Shown here piece by piece: positions 48,535 through 57,575 of a stretch of 64,000 nt of DNA (positions within the stretch are counted from its first letter, which is position 1; each line of letters begins with the position of its first letter). The notes beneath the pieces were generated by a model that ran no database searches, had not been told where the DNA came from, and saw only the letters and a program-made list of their open reading frames with translations. This DNA comes from Saprospiraceae bacterium (GTDB lineage Bacteria; Bacteroidota; Bacteroidia; Chitinophagales; Saprospiraceae): assembly GCA_020848695.1 (NCBI GenBank), contig JADLHT010000048.1, positions 1 to 64,000 on the forward strand, written 5' to 3'. The position numbers and the translations under genes were made by a program.

Positions 48535-49337
48535 TTGTTTTCGTCTTTTAGAAATTCTTGAAATAATATACTATAACTTGACTTTGGTTTATCGGCTTGC
48601 TTTTGTTTTTCACGTTGTAAAACTTCTAGTAAATTGACCTGCCTCATCTTGAGTTCATCTACCATTTCCTGTGTCAATCTAAATCGATTATTTTTAAATT
48701 TTTCATAAACCGGTATAATTCTAATGTAGGCCAACTCTTCTTGTTCTTGAATTTTAGATCCTTGATTAAACCCTAATTTTACTGCAAGATCTAGATGTTT
48801 GAAGGCCTCAACAGCATTTTCATTCAAAGAATAAGCACATGCAAGATTATAATGAGTCGCAAAATCTTCATTGTTTATTGTTATAGATTTTTCAAAATCT
48901 TTTATTGCTTCATTGATTTCAAATTCTTTCAATTTTTTTATTCCTGATTGTTTTAAACTATTGGCTTCTTTTTGTTTTTTAAATTTTTCAAAGTAACCGC
49001 CTGTTTTTTGAGTGGTAACTTCATCTTCGTCTAATAATATATATTTACTATTTCTTTTATTCTGATCTGGCGTGTACTTTCTTCTGTTTCCATAGCGGTC
49101 TCTAAAATGTATGTTGTTGTACTTTTGATTAAATTCTTCCTCTGACATCAATAATAGTTTGATCCCATCTCTGATTCCTAACAAGGCAGAAATTGTAAAT
49201 CCCAGAATACTGAATGGTAGAAATACTGTTAGCAATACGTAGAGAATTCCAACTTCAAGTTGTCGAAGATAAAATCGATGAACACCCCATCTGCCAAAAA
49301 AAATGGCAAGAAACGCGGCTAACCATTTATTTTTCAT
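48531..49337 (-). CDS. TM2-domain and TPR protein
   Basis: A 268-residue membrane protein: a TM2 domain (residues 1-60, FFGRWGVHRFYLRQLEVGILYVLLTVFLP) with two helices, a basic linker, and a TPR region (EAIKDFEKSITINNEDFATHYNLACAYSLNENAVEAFKHLDLAVKLGF). The start at 49337 (MKNKWLAAF) is preferred. It overlaps the SpoIIE-type gene upstream by 11 bases and the CBS gene downstream by four. Confidence 0.78.
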   Translation of the reverse strand: MKNKWLAAFLAIFFGRWGVHRFYLRQLEVGILYVLLTVFLPFSILGFTISALLGIRDGIKLLLMSEEEFNQKYNNIHFRDRYGNRRKYTPDQNKRNSKYILLDEDEVTTQKTGGYFEKFKKQKEANSLKQSGIKKLKEFEINEAIKDFEKSITINNEDFATHYNLACAYSLNENAVEAFKHLDLAVKLGFNQGSKIQEQEELAYIRIIPVYEKFKNNRFRLTQEMVDELKMRQVNLLEVLQREKQKQADKPKSSYSILFQEFLKDENK

Positions 49338-50553
49338 GAACAAAGTATTTAAAAGTTAATATTGCAATATCATCAGGAATCTCGTTTGCTTCTCCAAACT
49401 GTAAAACTTCATTTAATATACTGTCTGAAATTTTTTGTGCGTTCATGTTTGAATGTTTAATAACATGCTTTCCTAACATCTCTGTATTGTAATTAATTCC
49501 TTTGTTATTTTTTATATCGACCAAGCCATCGGTATAGGCGACCAAGATACACTCTTCATTCAATTCTACTAGTCCTTCGCTAATCTCCGGAAGTTCATCA
49601 AAATGTCCAATAATTGTGGTTGTTGCCTTTAACTCAATAAGCTTTTTGTTTTTAATCAGAAGAGGAGGAATATGTCCTGCATTGACATAGTACAATTGCT
49701 TTTTAGTAAAATCTGCAATTGCAATAAACAAGGTAAGATATTTTTCGCCTTGTGTAATTTTAGAGACCGTCTGATTTAAGGCGATGACCAGGGTTTCAAG
49801 ATCTCGGTATTGCATACCCAAATTCTGAATCAATGCCTGAAAATTTGCCATAATCATTGCTCCTGCTACTCCTTTCCCGGATACATCTGCAATACAAAAA
49901 CTGATTCTGTTCTCGCTGAATTTAATAAAGTCTATGTAATCTCCTCCTACTTTATAATGTGGTCTATACACATTTGCAAGTTGATAATTTACTCCGGATG
50001 GCATATTGCCAGGAATAAGCATTCTTGTCACTTCATTTGCAAATTCTAATTCTTTCTCCTGCGAAATTTGTCTTCTAACCAATCTTTTATTCTCAGAAGC
50101 AACAGCAACAATGTTAGTAAGCGAGGTGATAAATTGAATATTGTTATAAATATCAGATCCTTCTCTTATTCCGCTAATTAATGAATAAGCGATAGGTTGT
50201 TTTTTGTGATAAACGGGAATAATAAATTCAAAGTTGTTTAAGATTGCCGGATCTGTTGGTTTAACTGTGTGTAGCCTTTCTATTTTACTAAATTCCTTGA
50301 TCAACTGACTATTGTCTACGCTGTCATTAACATTATAAGATACAAATAATTTCCATTCCTTATCATCTCTCAAAAACAATGCTATTCGATCAATACTCAA
50401 CTCCCAGGTTAAAAAATTCTGATACATCTTATAGATATCCTCCTGCGGTAGATTTTCGTTGATCGCTTGTGTAATATTTAATAAAGCTGTCATCTGAAGA
50501 CGCTTCAGTACCAGATCGTTCTCTAATTTGTTCAATTTGGCATCTACATTCAT
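49327..50553 (-). CDS. SpoIIE/RsbU-type PP2C protein phosphatase
   Basis: A 408-residue protein: a coiled N-terminal region and a GAF-like segment (about 10-160), then a PP2C phosphatase domain (about 185-405). Metal-binding motifs VGGDYIDFIKF, DVSGKGVAGAMIMANF and VAYTDGLVDIKN are intact. Such phosphatases release anti-sigma-antagonist controls; the target is not known here. It is first of a seven-gene minus operon. Immediately upstream lies the insertion element. Confidence 0.86.
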   Translation of the reverse strand: MNVDAKLNKLENDLVLKRLQMTALLNITQAINENLPQEDIYKMYQNFLTWELSIDRIALFLRDDKEWKLFVSYNVNDSVDNSQLIKEFSKIERLHTVKPTDPAILNNFEFIIPVYHKKQPIAYSLISGIREGSDIYNNIQFITSLTNIVAVASENKRLVRRQISQEKELEFANEVTRMLIPGNMPSGVNYQLANVYRPHYKVGGDYIDFIKFSENRISFCIADVSGKGVAGAMIMANFQALIQNLGMQYRDLETLVIALNQTVSKITQGEKYLTLFIAIADFTKKQLYYVNAGHIPPLLIKNKKLIELKATTTIIGHFDELPEISEGLVELNEECILVAYTDGLVDIKNNKGINYNTEMLGKHVIKHSNMNAQKISDSILNEVLQFGEANEIPDDIAILTFKYFVHEK

Positions 50554-50595
50554 TTGGATATCTAAATAGTCTTGTTGTTTTTTAATTTATTTTAA

Positions 50596-50604
50596 CGTTT
50601 TTAT
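50596..50604 (+). repeat. Left target-site duplication (9 bp)
   Basis: CGTTTTTAT directly left of the element is identical to 53319-53327 directly right of it, marking the insertion site. Confidence 0.85.
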
Positions 50605-50610
50605 CTTAGT

Positions 50611-50695
50611 ATATGACAATTTTTGATATATGAAAAAATTGCCATATTTGTGGTTGATAGTCAATCTTTTACAAGAAATCCACAAGATATGGCAA
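50611..50695. promoter_or_regulatory. Subterminal repeats of the terminal motif around the transposase start
   Basis: The motif ATATGRCAA occurs three times: 50611 forward, 50639-50647 inverted, and 50687-50695 forward, the last covering the transposase ATG. The first two can form a hairpin with arms of about 14 bases. They may be extra transposase-binding sites or a structure limiting transposase expression. Confidence 0.5.
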
Positions 50696-51804
50696 CTGAA
50701 TGTAAAGTTAATGCCATTCTGGGAATATTAAAAGTTGAACTCGAAAATGTGAATTTTAACAGACTCAAAACAATGGCCTATATGATAGAAGCCATTATTA
50801 AAACACAAACGATTTGTCTATGGCGCTTGTGTGAAGTTATTGACATAAGAGCAAAAGTGATGAGCATAAACAGGAGATTGCAACGGTTTGTCTCTGAGGT
50901 TAAATTTGACCAGGCTCAAATCGCGAAGTTTCTTCTCCAAGTGTGCAAGGTTGAAGATGAGGTATATTTAATTATGGACAGAACGAATTGGAAACTAGGT
51001 GAAACGAATATAAATATTTTGATGTTGGCACTTAGTTTCAACGGTAAAGGGATTCCATTATTTTGGAAACTCATGGATAAAAGAGGCAATTCAAATTTGG
51101 AGGAAAGAATGGAATTACTAACCAAATTTAAAAATGCATTTCCCAAAATAAAAATAGCTGGACTGCTAGCAGACAGGGAGTTTATAGGTGAGGACTGGTT
51201 TGTGGAATTAACTAAAATGCAAATTCCATTTTGCATAAGAGTTCGGAATAATTTCCTGATCCAAAAGAGATACCGGATGCAAAAAATTATAGCTCTATTT
51301 AGAAAATTACCTATTACAGGAGTAAAATTATTTCGTCAAAAAAGAAAGGTGTTAAATGTACCGTTGTTTATAGCTGGAACGAAAATAAGAAATAATTTAA
51401 ACAAGGTTGATTATTGTATAGTTGTTTCCAATGTAAATAATGAAAACCCTCTGCAAGAGTATTGGAAGAGATGGCAAATAGAAAATATGTTCCGAAATAT
51501 GAAAAGTTCAGGATTTGATTTGGAATCAACACATGTGACAAAACATGACCGGTTAAATAATTTATTGACACTGATAAGTATCGCTTATGTTTGGGTTGTA
51601 AAAATTGGTGACATGATAAGGTCTACAATGAATTCTGATGAAATATTAGTGCTTGTACATAGGAAAATAAGCATTTTTAGGCTTGGCTTGAGACACTTAA
51701 GAAATGCATTAAACTCAATGAAATCAAAGGCTCTGAAGGATTATGTTAAAGTTGGTCCGATGCTAGAATTCGGGAAAAATATTTTAAGTCCGCTGCTGGA
51801 ATAA
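50689..51804 (+). CDS. IS4-family DDE transposase
   Basis: A transposase of 371 residues. The catalytic residues are visible: Asp in LIMDRTNWKLG, Asp in LLADREFIG and Glu in YWKRWQIENMFRNMKSSGF, which also fits the IS4 Y-(2)-R-(3)-E-(6)-K signature. Its C-terminal 17 residues (from VGPMLEF) come from DNA different from the element's second copy of this region, where the frame would instead continue LLSYA and stop at the right end. The last residues may therefore be foreign; activity is uncertain. Confidence 0.92.
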   Translation: MATECKVNAILGILKVELENVNFNRLKTMAYMIEAIIKTQTICLWRLCEVIDIRAKVMSINRRLQRFVSEVKFDQAQIAKFLLQVCKVEDEVYLIMDRTNWKLGETNINILMLALSFNGKGIPLFWKLMDKRGNSNLEERMELLTKFKNAFPKIKIAGLLADREFIGEDWFVELTKMQIPFCIRVRNNFLIQKRYRMQKIIALFRKLPITGVKLFRQKRKVLNVPLFIAGTKIRNNLNKVDYCIVVSNVNNENPLQEYWKRWQIENMFRNMKSSGFDLESTHVTKHDRLNNLLTLISIAYVWVVKIGDMIRSTMNSDEILVLVHRKISIFRLGLRHLRNALNSMKSKALKDYVKVGPMLEFGKNILSPLLE

Positions 51805-51984
51805 AATTTCTTCAACACAATGAACGAATTTAAGTTGGAATAGGGGGTTCCCTGCCTGACTGCTTGGATGTATCTTATGTCGAGAGGCCTAAAACAACTG
51901 GTCAAAAGAACCAATTGATTTTACAGTTTAGATTTTAAAAATATCCTATCTTTAGGGTATAATCAACTTTAATATTCGGTCCAA

Positions 51985-52743
51985 ATGAAACACATATTGA
52001 CAATCCTGCCCGGTATCATATTCCTGCTGTCTTCCTGTGACAAATCGGACAATACGGATCCAAATAATCCAGGGAATACAGCACTGATCAAATCTGTCGT
52101 CTTTGATAATGTTGGCATTGATGATTTTACTCAGGAGTTTAGTTATGATGCCCAGGGACGTAACATTCTGCAAAAAGTCAGTTTTGATGGCGCCAGCAGT
52201 TCCCTTGACTACCATATCGAAACAGAGTACCTCAGTAATGAAATCATCCAAAAGAAATTCGATAAGAACAATACCCTTACTGAAACCAACCGGCTTTTAT
52301 TAAATTCCAAAAGTCTAATAGATTCTTCTGTTGAGAACAATGGAAACCTCAGGTCAAAATATTTTTATAATTCCGAAGGATTTTTAGTTATTCAGCATAG
52401 TTATGATGCTGGCAATAAATGGGTGGAGACTAAAGTATTTAATTATTTGAACGGCAGTATAATTGCACTACATACGACTACAGCATCGGGACTCGGAGAT
52501 TCCCAGATTGAATATTCAGATTTTGAAACGGGAAAAAACAATACGCTCAGAAATGAAAACTTTGGCCAATCCTACCGTGGTAAAAATTCCCAGCTCTATG
52601 CGAAGAAAGCCAAGATCACACAAATGAGCGGGACTACGGAATTTAATTATACGCCCGGCTATGATGTACAAGGCCGGATCACTAATGTAGAAACCCGGTC
52701 CGAAACAACTCTATTGGCGACAACAACCATCAGTTATTATTAA
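51985..52743 (+). CDS. Passenger lipoprotein gene, YD-repeat-like
   Basis: A 252-residue lipoprotein (signal ILTILPGIIFLLSSC, then CDKSDNTDPNNPGN) with beta-strand repeats of the form FSYDAQGRNILQK, YNSEGFLVIQHSYD, YDVQGRITNVETR, like YD-repeat or DUF4595-type surface proteins. Its G+C content looks higher than that of the neighbours. It lies inside the insertion element between the transposase and the second copy of its 3' end, so it was probably captured from other DNA. Function unknown. Confidence 0.7.
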   Translation: MKHILTILPGIIFLLSSCDKSDNTDPNNPGNTALIKSVVFDNVGIDDFTQEFSYDAQGRNILQKVSFDGASSSLDYHIETEYLSNEIIQKKFDKNNTLTETNRLLLNSKSLIDSSVENNGNLRSKYFYNSEGFLVIQHSYDAGNKWVETKVFNYLNGSIIALHTTTASGLGDSQIEYSDFETGKNNTLRNENFGQSYRGKNSQLYAKKAKITQMSGTTEFNYTPGYDVQGRITNVETRSETTLLATTTISYY

Positions 52744-52873
52744 TTCCTCAAAAGCTTCATTCCAATTTCGGTGTTTGATTATAATTCCACATTTCGAATT
52801 CCTTGTCAATAAAGTGGAAATGGCACGAATTGCCTTATTCTTTCAGAAAAGATGAAAATTTGAATTAACTTCG

Positions 52874-53299
52874 ATGCAATTCAAAATAAAGCGAAAGCAT
52901 ACCATTTTCATGTATAAGGTTATCTTAATACCACTCCGGGTATTTATTGTCGGATGCCTATGCCTACTTTATTTATTGCCCGCAAAGTTGTCCTCTCAAC
53001 TGAGCTCCTCTGAATTTATCAAGATGAGCATAACTGAACGTCTGAACTATGTGATGAATATGCCCTATGTGGAAATGGAAACCCTCAAATTGGCCCAATT
53101 CTTCCATCAATTCATTCCTATTGCAAAAGAAATAATGGATTACCGGACTCTGTTCTATCTCAAGTATCAACTCAATAAGTCCAGGGAAGCTCTAAAGATC
53201 GGGAATCGCGAATTAATGAAGATTCTCAATGATTGGCTTGAGACACTTAAGAACTGCATTAAACTCAATGAAATCAAAGGCTGTGAGGGATTATGTTAA
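52874..53299 (+). pseudogene. Truncated passenger gene fused to transposase remnant
   Basis: A frame of 141 codons (or 129 from an ATG at 52910) with a signal or membrane segment (VFIVGCLCLLYLLPAKLSS) and a helical region (ITERLNYVMNMPYVEMETLKLAQFFHQF) resembling the N-terminus of a sensor protein with helical repeats. From about 53233 it reads into the duplicated transposase end in a different frame (ETLKNCIKLNEIKGCEGLC), so the original 3' part was lost in the capture of this DNA. Confidence 0.65.
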
Positions 53300-53318
53300 A
53301 TTATTGTCATATGCTTAG
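53233..53318 (+). repeat. Second copy of transposase 3' end plus right terminal repeat
   Basis: 53233-53300 matches 51683-51750 at 65 of 68 positions. It continues as TTATTGTCATATGCTTAG, which, in the transposase frame, reads LLSYA and stop and forms the right terminal repeat. This is probably the original end of the element. Confidence 0.85.
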
Positions 53319-53327
53319 CGTTTTTAT
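53319..53327 (+). repeat. Right target-site duplication (9 bp)
   Basis: CGTTTTTAT directly right of the element, identical to the left flank at 50596-50604. Confidence 0.85.
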
Positions 53328-53377
53328 AATTAAAGCTGAATTCTAGATCAGGCACAAAATACACGATATAAAATAAA

Positions 53378-54307
53378 TTAGTGGTATAACTTAACATCCA
53401 GTCTGTCTCTGTAATCGTTTGCAATTAGTTGAAACGACAAGATGAGCAAAACTAATACAATAGCGGGTATTAATGACTGAAGGATCTGCCCGTTAAATAC
53501 CTGTGTATATTGATCTTGCAAAATATTGCCCAGCGTAGGTACTGGCGCCTGAAGTCCCATTCCTAAGAAAGAAAGACCTGATTCCAGCAATACAGCAAGT
53601 GCAAAATTTCCGGATGCCTGTACCATTATTGGTCCTGCAATATTCGGCAATATCTGGCTGAATATGATTCTAATGTCTGAAAAACCCATTGCTTTTGCAG
53701 AACTGACAAAGTTTTGTTCTTTAAATGAGAGTACCTGAGCCCGAACAAGCCTTGCAATATCAGCCCAAAGACTGAGTCCAATGGCTATAAATAAAGAAGA
53801 GATATTGCGTCCAAAACTGATTAATATGACAAACGCCAGTAATATAGTAGGTAAGGTCCAAAATATATTGACAAAAAATGTAACAACAAGCTCATACAAC
53901 TTACCAAAATATCCAGATAAAGATCCTAATATAACCCCAATCAAACAAGCAAAAACTACGGATAGAAGAGAAACTAATAAGGTATATCTCATCCCAATAA
54001 TTAATCTGCTTAGCAAATCTCTTCCATATCGATCAGTTCCAAGTAGATAAATCTTGCAATTGGATGTGGGAGAATCTGATTTGTATTGCTTCTCATATTC
54101 TTCCATTCCAAAAATATAATCCTTTAATTTTTTAGGTTGTTTCCTAATGTTCTCAAAACATGATTTTGAAAATGGATCAAGGAAGCTGTTCTCAAGTACT
54201 TGTGTATTGCAATATTTAGTTTTATCAACTGTAATTAAATATCCCAGAAATGAAACAATTATGCATATCATTAAATAAGCTTTGGCCAGAAAAATGGATG
54301 TTTTCAA
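53378..54307 (-). CDS. Peptide-type ABC transporter permease, OppC/DppC-like
   Basis: An inner-membrane permease of 309 residues with an N-terminal OppC-type helix, a periplasmic segment of about 70 residues (LLGTDRYGRDLLSRLIIGMRYTLLVSLLSV after it), and five helices. The EAA loop is SSAKAMGFSDIRIIFSQILPNI, and the GLSFLGMGLQAPVPTLGNIL segment is typical of DppC/OppC. It overlaps the MazG-like gene by four bases; other transporter subunits are not present here. Confidence 0.9.
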   Translation of the reverse strand: MKTSIFLAKAYLMICIIVSFLGYLITVDKTKYCNTQVLENSFLDPFSKSCFENIRKQPKKLKDYIFGMEEYEKQYKSDSPTSNCKIYLLGTDRYGRDLLSRLIIGMRYTLLVSLLSVVFACLIGVILGSLSGYFGKLYELVVTFFVNIFWTLPTILLAFVILISFGRNISSLFIAIGLSLWADIARLVRAQVLSFKEQNFVSSAKAMGFSDIRIIFSQILPNIAGPIMVQASGNFALAVLLESGLSFLGMGLQAPVPTLGNILQDQYTQVFNGQILQSLIPAIVLVLLILSFQLIANDYRDRLDVKLYH

Positions 54308-54636
54308 TCTAATTTCGTATTATTCTGGTGTCTTGAAAAGTCTCTATTGGTTTTGAATAACATTTTCTTATTGAATTCCTCTTCCATGTCAATACCCAAT
54401 TGATTGGCCAAACAAAATACAACAAAAACAATGTCTGACAATTCTTCTGCTATTTCTGTTTTAATATTTTCTGGTTCTTCATCCTTTTTCCATGATTGAT
54501 CACCATATTGTCTTATTAGTATTCTCGCCAGTTCTCCAACTTCTTCTGATAATTGACCAAGGTTGGTAAGTTCAGAAAAATAACGTTTACCAATTTTCTT
54601 AATCCATTCATCCACCTCTTGTTGCTGTTTTCTCAT
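54304..54636 (-). CDS. MazG-like nucleotide pyrophosphohydrolase
   Basis: A 110-residue all-alpha NTP pyrophosphohydrolase. The metal-binding pattern EEVGELARIL and EIAEELSDIVFVVFCLAN gives the ExxE..ExxD set. The family cleaves noncanonical NTPs. It overlaps dtd and the permease gene by four bases each. Confidence 0.88.
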   Translation of the reverse strand: MRKQQQEVDEWIKKIGKRYFSELTNLGQLSEEVGELARILIRQYGDQSWKKDEEPENIKTEIAEELSDIVFVVFCLANQLGIDMEEEFNKKMLFKTNRDFSRHQNNTKLD

Positions 54637-55085
54637 ACTTTATCTTTTGTATCTATTATTATTGTTACTGGTCCATCATTGATTAAGTAAATTTTCATAT
54701 CTGAACCAAATATTCCACTTTCAATTTTTCCATTGTAGGCCAGTTTAATTTGATCAATAAACAAATTATATAATTCAACTGCCTTTTTAGGGTTTGCAGC
54801 CTTACTAAATCCCGGTCTGTTACCTTTTTTCGTCGATGCAAATAAAGTAAATTGACTAATTATTAAAATCTCTCCCTGAATCTCTTGAATTGATAGATTC
54901 ATATTCCCTTCCGTATCAGAAAATATTCTCAATTGAAGGATTTTAGGTATTAACCAGTCAAGATCTTGTTGAGAATCCATCTCCTCAATTCCAAGAAATA
55001 ACAGCAATCCTTGACCAATTTCAGCATGTTTTATTCCTTTAATTTCAACACTCGATGAACTAATTCTTTGAATTACAACTCTCAC
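54633..55085 (-). CDS. dtd: D-aminoacyl-tRNA deacylase
   Basis: Removes D-amino acids (and glycine on tRNA-Ala) from tRNA. The 150-residue protein begins MRVVIQRISSSSVEI and has the catalytic-Thr region LIISQFTLFASTKKGNRPGFSKAA, and NDGPVTIIIDT at the end; these are the SQFTL and GPVT motifs. It is first in a three-gene overlapping set with the MazG-like and permease genes. Confidence 0.96.
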   Translation of the reverse strand: MRVVIQRISSSSVEIKGIKHAEIGQGLLLFLGIEEMDSQQDLDWLIPKILQLRIFSDTEGNMNLSIQEIQGEILIISQFTLFASTKKGNRPGFSKAANPKKAVELYNLFIDQIKLAYNGKIESGIFGSDMKIYLINDGPVTIIIDTKDKV

Positions 55086-55607
55086 AATACAATTTTAATA
55101 TGCATTTATAATTATGTAAGATTACATCAAATCATTTTTTCTTGTAAATTTATTTTCACATTTTTATTCATTTATACTAATCTAGATTCAAACAATAAAA
55201 ATATTATTTAACATCATAAGTTTATTTAATATTTATCTGCTTGTTATTCTTGGTTTTTATATTTTACTTTTAAACAATAAGTGTTTATAATTATATGATT
55301 TACTTATACTTTTATAACAATAATAATTATATAAAAAAAAATTTAATATATAAATGAAATATTTTCATTTTATTTGTTTATAAAATTTTATTCTCTTCAT
55401 TTTATTAACATTACTAAATCCACATATAATTATCCATAATAATCATAATACATTAGAAATCACGATGGTATTTGTTGATAATTTGTTTATAATTTAAATA
55501 TTTATTTTAATCCACTTTTCAACATTAATAATATAAATCATATTTTTTATTAATTTAATTTAATTATATATACTTATTATACTTCAAAGTTTGTTGAAAA
55601 AATTCAT
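55086..55607. other. Extremely AT-rich intergenic region, candidate replication origin
   Basis: A 520-base gap, by eye over 80% A+T, without a gene, between divergent dtd and ctaA. It holds several DnaA-box-like 9-mers (consensus TTATCCACA): TTATTAACA near 55402, AAATCCACA near 55416, TTATCCATA near 55430, TGTTGATAA near 55473 and TTTTCAACA near 55516. Gene direction changes here from mainly minus to mainly plus. parS sites lie 4 kb to the right. No single box is a perfect consensus, so it is a hypothesis. Confidence 0.45.
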
Positions 55608-55631
55608 TTGGATTTAGAGATTTGCAGTGAA

Positions 55632-56693
55632 ATGAAAGAGAAAAAATTTAAGCAAGTAAGGATCTGGTTATGGGTAGGAATAGTTATGGTTTTGATTCAA
55701 TTTTTGCTTGGAAGTATTACTCGATTAACTGAAAGCGGTCTTTCGATAACCGAGTGGAATGTAATTTCAGGGATTGTCTACCCTTACAATGATGACTTAT
55801 GGCAATTAGAATTTAATAAATACAAGTTGAGTCCACAATATGAGAAAATAAATCTTGGTATGAGCTTGGAAGAGTTTAAGAATATTTATTTCTGGGAGTA
55901 TTTTCATAGAATGTGGGGACGAATAATTGCCTTAAGCTTTATTTTCCCTTTTTTATTTTTTCTTTTCAATAAAATGTTGTCAAGAACATTATTGAGACAA
56001 TTTCTCATTTTGATCTTATTGGGTATATTGGAAGGTTCACTCGGATGGATTATGGTTAGCAGCGGTCTCAATACTAGGCCCTGGGTAAACGCATATAAGC
56101 TCAGTTTCCATTTAATTTGTGCAACAGTAATTGTTGCTTATTTGTACTGGATTGTTTATACCTATCAAGATCAGAAAAATGCACTTGAGAAGAAATATAA
56201 GATGGGTTATTTAATACTTGGAATTTTAATATTAACGCAGATATTTTTAGGTGGAGTTATGAGTGGAATGCGTGCAGGTCTACTGGCTCCAACCTGGCCT
56301 GATATAAATAATTTTATTATTCCACCTGAAGTTTATAATAATTTTAGTAGTAAGGAATATTTGTTTTATAATTATGAGGAGAATAGTCATAGCGGTATTC
56401 TTGTTCAGTTTTTTCATCGAAGCTGTGCTTATTTAATATTTATGTATTTGGTAGTATTGAATGTGTATTTGATAAAAAATAAGGATTATGAACAATTAAA
56501 ATGGTGTTTATTTCTTTTGACTAGTATTATAATACAAGGCATACTAGGAATTTATACGGTATTAAATTGTACCGGAAATATTCCTATTCTTTTAGGCGTA
56601 AGTCATCAGATATGGGGAATACTAAGTTTTCTGTTTTGTCTGAATCTTATGTTTAGAAATCACAGTTTTTCAATTTTCGCATTAAGTAAATAA
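55632..56693 (+). CDS. ctaA: Heme A synthase
   Basis: Converts heme O to heme A for cytochrome oxidase, as an integral membrane protein. The 353-residue product has about eight transmembrane helices. Key motifs are LTESGLSITEWNVISG, WEYFHRMWGRIIAL, SFHLICATV, FFHRSCAYL and VSHQIWGIL, carrying the heme-ligand histidines. The length fits the alphaproteobacterial/Bacteroidota (COX15-like) type with a longer periplasmic loop. The ATG at 55632 is preferred over a TTG at 55608. Confidence 0.92.
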   Translation: MKEKKFKQVRIWLWVGIVMVLIQFLLGSITRLTESGLSITEWNVISGIVYPYNDDLWQLEFNKYKLSPQYEKINLGMSLEEFKNIYFWEYFHRMWGRIIALSFIFPFLFFLFNKMLSRTLLRQFLILILLGILEGSLGWIMVSSGLNTRPWVNAYKLSFHLICATVIVAYLYWIVYTYQDQKNALEKKYKMGYLILGILILTQIFLGGVMSGMRAGLLAPTWPDINNFIIPPEVYNNFSSKEYLFYNYEENSHSGILVQFFHRSCAYLIFMYLVVLNVYLIKNKDYEQLKWCLFLLTSIIIQGILGIYTVLNCTGNIPILLGVSHQIWGILSFLFCLNLMFRNHSFSIFALSK

Positions 56694-56743
56694 TTTGCTG
56701 TAAGAATTCAAAATAATTACATTTGTAAATTATAAGCAAAGGA

Positions 56744-57508
56744 ATGAGATTAGAGATTATAACGGAAGGTAAATTTAAGTATGTAGAATCTAAGAGTGAA
56801 GGGCCGGTAATTATGTTATTGCATGGACTTTTTGGTGCACTTAGCAACTTTAGTGGAATAGTTGATTATTTTGGAGACAAATATCGGGTGGTAGTGCCTA
56901 TCCTACCTATTTATGATTTACCCATTCATCAAGTTTCATTAGATGGGCTCGTTAAGTATGTAAAAGAATTTGTTGAATATAAAGCGTTGGAACATATTAA
57001 TATCTTAGGGAATTCACTGGGCGGACATATTGCTTTATTGTTTGTGTTGGACTCTCAGAGTAAAATAAATAGTCTTTGTATTACAGGAAGTTCAGGATTA
57101 TTCGAATCAGCAATGGGTAGTAGTTTTCCAAAACGTGGAGATTATGAATATATAAAGAATAAAACCGAAGAAACCTTTTATGACCCTAAGACAGCCACAA
57201 AGGAGTTGGTTGATGAGGTCTTTGAGATAACAAGAAACAGACTTAAGGCGATACGAATTATTGCTACTGCTAAATCAGCAATAAGGCATAATCTGGCAGA
57301 TAAACTCGATCGTATTACCGTACCCACATTAATTATATGGGGAAGGAATGATGGAGTAACTCCTCCTTTTGTAGGAGAAAAGTTTAATGAGTTAATAAAG
57401 AATTCTGATTTACACTTTTTAGATAAATGTGGACATGCACCCATGATGGAATTACCGGATGAGTTCAATAAAATCCTAGAAGGGTTTCTTAGTAAACATG
57501 TATCATAA
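56744..57508 (+). CDS. Alpha/beta-fold hydrolase
   Basis: A 254-residue serine hydrolase. It has the oxyanion region LLHGLFGALSNF, the nucleophile elbow GNSLGGH, an Asp in IWGRNDGVTPP and a His in DKCGHAPMMELP. The family covers esterases, thioesterases and haloperoxidase-like enzymes; substrate unknown. It follows ctaA on the same strand after 50 bases and precedes a sigma-factor gene. Confidence 0.85.
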   Translation: MRLEIITEGKFKYVESKSEGPVIMLLHGLFGALSNFSGIVDYFGDKYRVVVPILPIYDLPIHQVSLDGLVKYVKEFVEYKALEHINILGNSLGGHIALLFVLDSQSKINSLCITGSSGLFESAMGSSFPKRGDYEYIKNKTEETFYDPKTATKELVDEVFEITRNRLKAIRIIATAKSAIRHNLADKLDRITVPTLIIWGRNDGVTPPFVGEKFNELIKNSDLHFLDKCGHAPMMELPDEFNKILEGFLSKHVS

Positions 57509-57575
57509 TAAAAATTGCTTTATAAAGCAGCGAATCAGGCATTTGTAGGATCGTCAATAGGATATCTTGTTGTTC

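Larger units (their letters stand above)
50605..53318. mobile_element. IS4-family element carrying passenger DNA, with intact ends
   Basis: The element has terminal inverted repeats CTTAGTATATGACAAT (50605-50620) and, read inward from the right end, CTAAGCATATGACAAT (53303-53318), matching at 14 of 16 positions. Directly outside both ends is the 9-bp duplication CGTTTTTAT (50596-50604 and 53319-53327), as IS4-family elements make. It contains a transposase gene, a lipoprotein gene and a truncated gene, and a 68-bp duplication of the transposase 3' end near its right end (53233-53300). The total of 2714 bp is more than twice the usual 1.2 kb. Confidence 0.88.

Noticed and set aside
50605..53318. 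Two separate insertion sequences
   Set aside because: Only the outermost ends have inverted repeats, and the 9-bp duplication flanks the whole unit; the inner copy is a fragment without its own left end.
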